Below, one piece after another: positions 59,393 through 64,000 of a stretch of DNA of 64,000 bases. The notes under the pieces were generated by a model, which was not told where the DNA came from, made no database searches, and saw only the letters and a program-made list of their open reading frames with translations. Every line of letters begins with the position of its first letter. The first letter of the stretch is position 1. Position numbers and translations under genes: made by a program. The DNA is taken from contig CACHQZ010000002.1 of assembly GCA_902582165.1 (NCBI GenBank), positions 1 through 64,000 on the forward strand. The letters are read 5' to 3'. This DNA comes from an uncultured Pelagibacteraceae bacterium (GTDB taxonomy: Bacteria > Pseudomonadota > Alphaproteobacteria > Pelagibacterales > Pelagibacteraceae).

Positions 59393-60546
59393 TTAAAATA
59401 TTCTTCTAAAATACTGTTATATATTTTTGTAAGCTTTCTTAAATCTGATAAGGAAACACATTCATCTACTCTATGCATAGTTTTATTTACTAGTCCAAAC
59501 TCGAGGCAAGGAGAAATCTTTTTTATAAATCTTGCATCCGAGGTACCTCCAGTCGTAGAAAATTTTGGATTAATATTTGTTATTTTTTTGATAATTTTTT
59601 TTGCCATAAATGTTGTTTTTTCAGGTTTTGTTAAAAAAGCCTCTCCGTTTGCAATAAAATTAATTTTATATTTACATTTATTTTTTTTACTAATTTGTCT
59701 AACAATCAAATTAATTTTCTTCATGAGTGATGAAGAAGTATGTAAATTATTATACCTTATATTAAACTGGGCTCTAGCTCTTGCAGGAATAATATTATGA
59801 GCTTTATTATCTACATTTATGGAAGTAAATTCCAAATTAGAGGGTTGAAAATTTTTGTTTCCTTTATCTAATTTTCTTTCTTTAAGTTTTTTACATATTG
59901 CTACTAGAGTATTTATTGGATTATTTGAAAGGTGAGGATATGCAATATGCCCTTGAGTACCAGAAATTTCGATTTTTCCTGACAAACTTCCTCTTCTTCC
60001 AATTTTTATCATCTCTCCAAGTTTGTTTGGATTAGTTGGCTCACCCACTATACAAAAATCAATTTTTTCTTTTTTTCTCTTAAGGTAATCTACAACTTTC
60101 TTAGTACCATTTATTGCATATCCCTCTTCATCACCTGTAATTAAAAAACTAATTGATCCATTAAAATTATTGTTCTTAATTAAAAATTTACTCACTGCTG
60201 CAGCAAAGCAAGCTATTGAACTCTTCATATCATTAGCCCCTCTTCCAATTAAATGATTATTTCTAATTGCTGGTTTGAAGGGATTAACAGTCCAATCTTT
60301 AAGATTTCCTGGAGGAACAACATCAGTATGACCGGCGTAGCATAGGTTTGGTCCCTTTTTACCAATTCTTGCATACAGGTTTTTTATTGGTTTGCTTCCT
60401 TTACTTTTAAATTCTAAAATTTTACAATTAAAGCCTAATTTTTTTAATTTATTGCTTAAAAAGTTTATTACTCCTGCGTCTTTAGGAGTGATACTTGGAA
60501 ATCTTATTAGATCTTTAGATAATTGTAATTCGTTTATTATAGTCAT
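59389..60546 (-). CDS. dapE: succinyl-diaminopimelate desuccinylase
   Basis: YAGHTDVVPPG, GRGANDMKSSIACF, TGDEEGYAINGT, TTGGTSDARFI. Confidence 0.95.
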   Translation of the reverse strand: MTIINELQLSKDLIRFPSITPKDAGVINFLSNKLKKLGFNCKILEFKSKGSKPIKNLYARIGKKGPNLCYAGHTDVVPPGNLKDWTVNPFKPAIRNNHLIGRGANDMKSSIACFAAAVSKFLIKNNNFNGSISFLITGDEEGYAINGTKKVVDYLKRKKEKIDFCIVGEPTNPNKLGEMIKIGRRGSLSGKIEISGTQGHIAYPHLSNNPINTLVAICKKLKERKLDKGNKNFQPSNLEFTSINVDNKAHNIIPARARAQFNIRYNNLHTSSSLMKKINLIVRQISKKNKCKYKINFIANGEAFLTKPEKTTFMAKKIIKKITNINPKFSTTGGTSDARFIKKISPCLEFGLVNKTMHRVDECVSLSDLRKLTKIYNSILEEYFK

Positions 60547-61373
60547 TAATCTCTAAGTAAGTCATTTATAGAGGTTTTGCTTCTAGTTTTTTCATCAACT
60601 TTTTTAACTATAACTGCACAGTACAATGAGGGTCCATGAGGTTTAGATTTGTTTGGAATGCTTCCGGGAACCACTACCGAATATGCAGGAACTTTGCCAT
60701 AATGTATTTCTCCAGAGTTTCTATCTATTATTTTCGTAGATGCACCAATGTAAACACCCATTGATAACACAGCACCTTCCTCAACTAAAACGCCTTCAGC
60801 AATTTCAGATCTAGCACCAATAAAACAATTATCTTCAATTATAACAGGACCAGCTTGAAGCGGTTCTAGTACACCTCCTATACCTGCACCGCCAGAAATA
60901 TGACAATTTTTTCCAACCTGAGCACACGAGCCAACAGATGCCCAAGTGTCAATCATTGTTCCTTCATCCACATAAGCTCCAAGATTTACAAAACTAGGCA
61001 TTAAAACAACATTTTTAGCAATGTATGCACCTTTTCTCACAACTCCATTAGGGACATGACGATAACCAGCTTTTTTCCAATCTTTCTCTCTCCATTTAAC
61101 CGTTTTACCAGGAACTTTATCATACCAAGTAGTATAAGGCCCTTTCATCATTGCCATTTTATTAATTCTAAAGCTCAACAAAATAGCTTTTTTAATCCAT
61201 TGATTTACAACCCAACTTCCATTTAATTTATTAGCCACTCTGATTTTTCCACTATCAACTAAATTAATAGTTTCATTAATAGCCTTTATTAACTTTTTAT
61301 CTGATTTTGGACCTACTTTTTCTTTTTTTTCAAAACTTTCGTTTATAATCTTTTCTAGCTTATCGTAACTCAT
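60546..61373 (-). CDS. dapD: 2,3,4,5-tetrahydropyridine-2,6-dicarboxylate N-succinyltransferase
   Basis: [50 protein letters not shown]. Confidence 0.96.
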   Translation of the reverse strand: MSYDKLEKIINESFEKKEKVGPKSDKKLIKAINETINLVDSGKIRVANKLNGSWVVNQWIKKAILLSFRINKMAMMKGPYTTWYDKVPGKTVKWREKDWKKAGYRHVPNGVVRKGAYIAKNVVLMPSFVNLGAYVDEGTMIDTWASVGSCAQVGKNCHISGGAGIGGVLEPLQAGPVIIEDNCFIGARSEIAEGVLVEEGAVLSMGVYIGASTKIIDRNSGEIHYGKVPAYSVVVPGSIPNKSKPHGPSLYCAVIVKKVDEKTRSKTSINDLLRD

Positions 61374-62025
61374 TAATCTCCTTTAAAAATTTTGTTAAAC
61401 TTTCAGTCTTATAATTAATAAAATCTGAGTCTGAGTATTCTGCTGCCCAAGGTTCATTATTTTTAATCCAAACAGTTTTCATTCCCAATTCATATGCTGG
61501 CTTTAAATTTCTTGCAATATCTTCAAAGAATATACAATATTGTGGCTCAATTTTGTAATTTTCTACTAATTTTTCGTAAGGCTCTTTGGAAGGTTTTGGA
61601 ATAAATTCACAATCTCTTATGTCAAAAATTCCGTCAAAAAGCTTATCTATTCCAATTCTTTTCGTGACATTTAGAGCATGGGCTTTAGAGCCATTAGTAA
61701 AAATTATTTTTTTTCCTTCTAATTTCTTAATTTCTTTCTCTAAATCCTTATTTTGATCTAAAAAACTAAGATCTACATCATGAACAAACTCTAAAAACTC
61801 ATCTGCATCAATTTTATGGTTCTTAATCATTCCGTTTAAAGTTGTATTGTACTCTTGAAAATAGTTTTTTTGAATTTTCCTAGCTTCCTCAAGGCTAACG
61901 CTCAGTTTTTCAGATATAAATTTAGACATTTTTTTGTCTACTTGGTCAAAAACTTTAGTAGCACCATCATAAAGAGTATTATCTAAATCAAATAACCAAA
62001 ATTTTATATTTTTTAAGTCTTTCAT
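61360..62025 (-). CDS. HAD family hydrolase (pyrimidine 5'-nucleotidase-like)
   Basis: [52 protein letters not shown]. Confidence 0.9.
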   Translation of the reverse strand: MKDLKNIKFWLFDLDNTLYDGATKVFDQVDKKMSKFISEKLSVSLEEARKIQKNYFQEYNTTLNGMIKNHKIDADEFLEFVHDVDLSFLDQNKDLEKEIKKLEGKKIIFTNGSKAHALNVTKRIGIDKLFDGIFDIRDCEFIPKPSKEPYEKLVENYKIEPQYCIFFEDIARNLKPAYELGMKTVWIKNNEPWAAEYSDSDFINYKTESLTKFLKEINELR

Positions 62026-62891
62026 TCTCTAATTAATGTTCCAGATCCCATATCAGAAAAAATTTCATGCAACACTGAGTGAGGTTTTCTTCCATCAAGA
62101 ATTACCACACCCCTTACTCCATTTTGGACAGCATCAACACAATTTTCTATTTTAGGAATCATTCCGCCTTGAACAACTTTCCATTTAATTAGATTTTCAA
62201 GATCAAAAGGTTTAATTTCTGATATTAACTTTTTCTGATCATCGTACACCCCTTCTACATTAGTCATTAATATTAATCTTCTTGATTTCAGTTTTTTTGC
62301 AATCGCACTTGCTGCAGTATCGCCATTAATATTATACGTTTGATTATGTTTTCCTAAACCTAAAGGAGCTATAATTGGAATTTTATTTTCATTAAGTGCG
62401 TTGTGAATTAAGTTATCATTAATTTTAGTTGGTATTCCAACGAAACCAAGCTCCTCTTTCTCTGGCTCAACTTCAATTACATTTTCAGTTTTAGTATGAA
62501 ATGAGGCTGCATCGGAGCCTAATTTGTTTAGAGAATTTACTATATCTTTATTAAAATCAATTAATACCTTCTCTACAGTATCAATAATATTTTTATCTGT
62601 TACTCTTAAACCATTAATAAATTTTGATATAATTTTTTTCTTAGCTAGCTCTCTTTTAATTCTCGGACCACCACCATGAACTACAATTATAGATAAACCT
62701 AGTCTATTAAGCACATTTATATCAGATATGAAATTATTAAAAACTTTTCTATCTATAAGAACATTTCCTCCATATTTAATTACTATTTTTTCTTTTTCGT
62801 ATTTTTTTATATATTTCTGGACAATATTTATATTTGGAGCTTTCTCAGGCCAAAATTTTTTTATCTCGTCTAGAGAAATATTTTTAGACAT
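62022..62891 (-). CDS. argB: acetylglutamate kinase
   Basis: VIKYGGNVLIDRKVF; IIVVHGGGPRI; GGMIPKIENCVDAVQNGVRGVVILDGR. Confidence 0.96.
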   Translation of the reverse strand: MSKNISLDEIKKFWPEKAPNINIVQKYIKKYEKEKIVIKYGGNVLIDRKVFNNFISDINVLNRLGLSIIVVHGGGPRIKRELAKKKIISKFINGLRVTDKNIIDTVEKVLIDFNKDIVNSLNKLGSDAASFHTKTENVIEVEPEKEELGFVGIPTKINDNLIHNALNENKIPIIAPLGLGKHNQTYNINGDTAASAIAKKLKSRRLILMTNVEGVYDDQKKLISEIKPFDLENLIKWKVVQGGMIPKIENCVDAVQNGVRGVVILDGRKPHSVLHEIFSDMGSGTLIRE

Positions 62892-64000
62892 TTAATTGGT
62901 TTTCACAGTTGTTTTTTTAACAATTACGTATTGCTGAGCGATTGTAAGAATATTATTTATCGTCCAATAAACAACTAAACCAGATGGGAAAGAAGCAAGT
63001 ATGATTGTTAAAAACAATGGGAAGAATGCAAAAATTTTTGCTTGAATCGGATCAGCTGGTGCTGGATTCAATTTTTGTTGAACCCACATTGAGGCCCCCA
63101 TTAAAATTGGCCAAATTCCGATTATCATAAACCCTGGGGGATCCCAAGGAATTAAACCAAATAAATTAAATAACGAAGTTGGATCTTGAGCAGACAAATC
63201 TTTTATCCAACCGAAAAACGGTTGATGTCTCATTTCTAAAGAAATAAAGAGCATCTTATATATTGCAAAAAAGAAAGGTATTTGTATCAACACAGGCAAA
63301 CAACCAGATGCAGGATTAATTTTTTCTTTTCTATATAAAGCCATCATCTCTTGCTGCAACTTAACTTTATCATCTTTATGCAGTTCTTTAAGTCTCATCA
63401 TTTCTGGTTGAACTGCTTTCATTTTTGCCATCGATCTGAATGAGAAATTAGCTAGAGGGAAGAAAATTAGTCTTATTGCTATAGTTAATAGAACAATAGC
63501 TGTTCCAAAATTTCCCGAAATTTTAAATAAATAATCTATTACAAAAAATAGGGGTTTAGTGAAGAAATAGAACCAACCCCAATCAATAACTAAGTCGAAC
63601 TTTTTAATATTCTGGTTTGCTGCATAACCATCAATTGTCTCAACTTCTTTTGCAGCAACAAATAATCTTAATTCATTTATCCCAGAAGACGACTTATTAA
63701 TAGTTGTAGGTTTATTAATTATGTAATTTGCTTTAAATCCATCTTCATAAAGAAAAGTTGATTTAAAATTTTTACCCATCTCTGGGACGAGGGCAGTCAT
63801 CCAGTATTTGTCAGTAATCCCAAGCCAACCTTCATTAGACTCTCTTACAATCTTTTTCTCTTGAACATCGTCATAATCATCCTCTTTTAACTCATCATCA
63901 AATACTCCAATGAAACCTTCATGTTGTATATAAAAATTTTGAATATCATCTGGAATTTTATTTCTTGTCATTTGAGCGTAAGGGAATAAATCTATCGAAG
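62892..64000 (-). CDS. yidC: membrane protein insertase YidC (5' end beyond window)
   Basis: 60KD insertase core GNFGTAIVLLTIAIRLIFFPLANFSFRSMAKMKAVQPEM; frame stays open upstream of the track start to the window edge (SIDLFPYAQMTRNK). Confidence 0.95.
   Translation of the reverse strand, partial: SIDLFPYAQMTRNKIPDDIQNFYIQHEGFIGVFDDELKEDDYDDVQEKKIVRESNEGWLGITDKYWMTALVPEMGKNFKSTFLYEDGFKANYIINKPTTINKSSSGINELRLFVAAKEVETIDGYAANQNIKKFDLVIDWGWFYFFTKPLFFVIDYLFKISGNFGTAIVLLTIAIRLIFFPLANFSFRSMAKMKAVQPEMMRLKELHKDDKVKLQQEMMALYRKEKINPASGCLPVLIQIPFFFAIYKMLFISLEMRHQPFFGWIKDLSAQDPTSLFNLFGLIPWDPPGFMIIGIWPILMGASMWVQQKLNPAPADPIQAKIFAFFPLFLTIILASFPSGLVVYWTINNILTIAQQYVIVKKTTVKTN

Noticed and set aside
1-64000. 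CRISPR arrays, transposons, prophage, toxin-antitoxin or restriction systems
   Set aside because: No regularly spaced repeats, transposase/integrase, or defence-type proteins seen among the ORFs

Overview
AT-rich, very gene-dense bacterial chromosome segment. Gene content and protein character fit an alphaproteobacterium of the SAR11/Pelagibacterales type (inference; no phylogeny was run). I support about 55 protein genes, two tRNAs (Arg-ACG and Ser-GGA, both with encoded CCA), two strong intrinsic terminators, a few promoter/operator candidates and two small membrane-protein ORFs missing from the ORF track. Main blocks, left to right: carD / 7Fe ferredoxin / TerB-like / SUV3-type helicase; aminotransferase; TAXI-TRAP transporter; pyruvate dehydrogenase aceE-aceF; acetoacetyl-CoA ligase, HDAC-like deacetylase and thiolase; O-antigen ligase-like protein and uppP; gltD-gltB; glycosyltransferase-thrS-infC-rpmI-rplT-pheS-pheT-lepA-glycosyltransferase; NlpC/P60-ampG-like-trkH; class I lysS-pyrD-rpmB-queuosine precursor transporter; cobT-cobS-J-domain; bolA; aroB-aroK; def-fmt-truA; SET-domain protein-dapE-dapD-HAD-argB-yidC (yidC cut by the window edge). 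I see no CRISPR array, transposase, prophage or classical defence island. The best leads are: AceE (E1) with its own N-terminal lipoyl domain beside a lipoyl-bearing E2; a CobS/CobT AAA+/VWA pair with a J-domain protein and no chelatase subunit nearby; a GC-rich structured intergenic element after tRNA-Ser; a terminator between the TRAP binding protein and permease genes; a perfect 17-bp palindrome upstream of gltDB; and a bacterial SET-domain protein.
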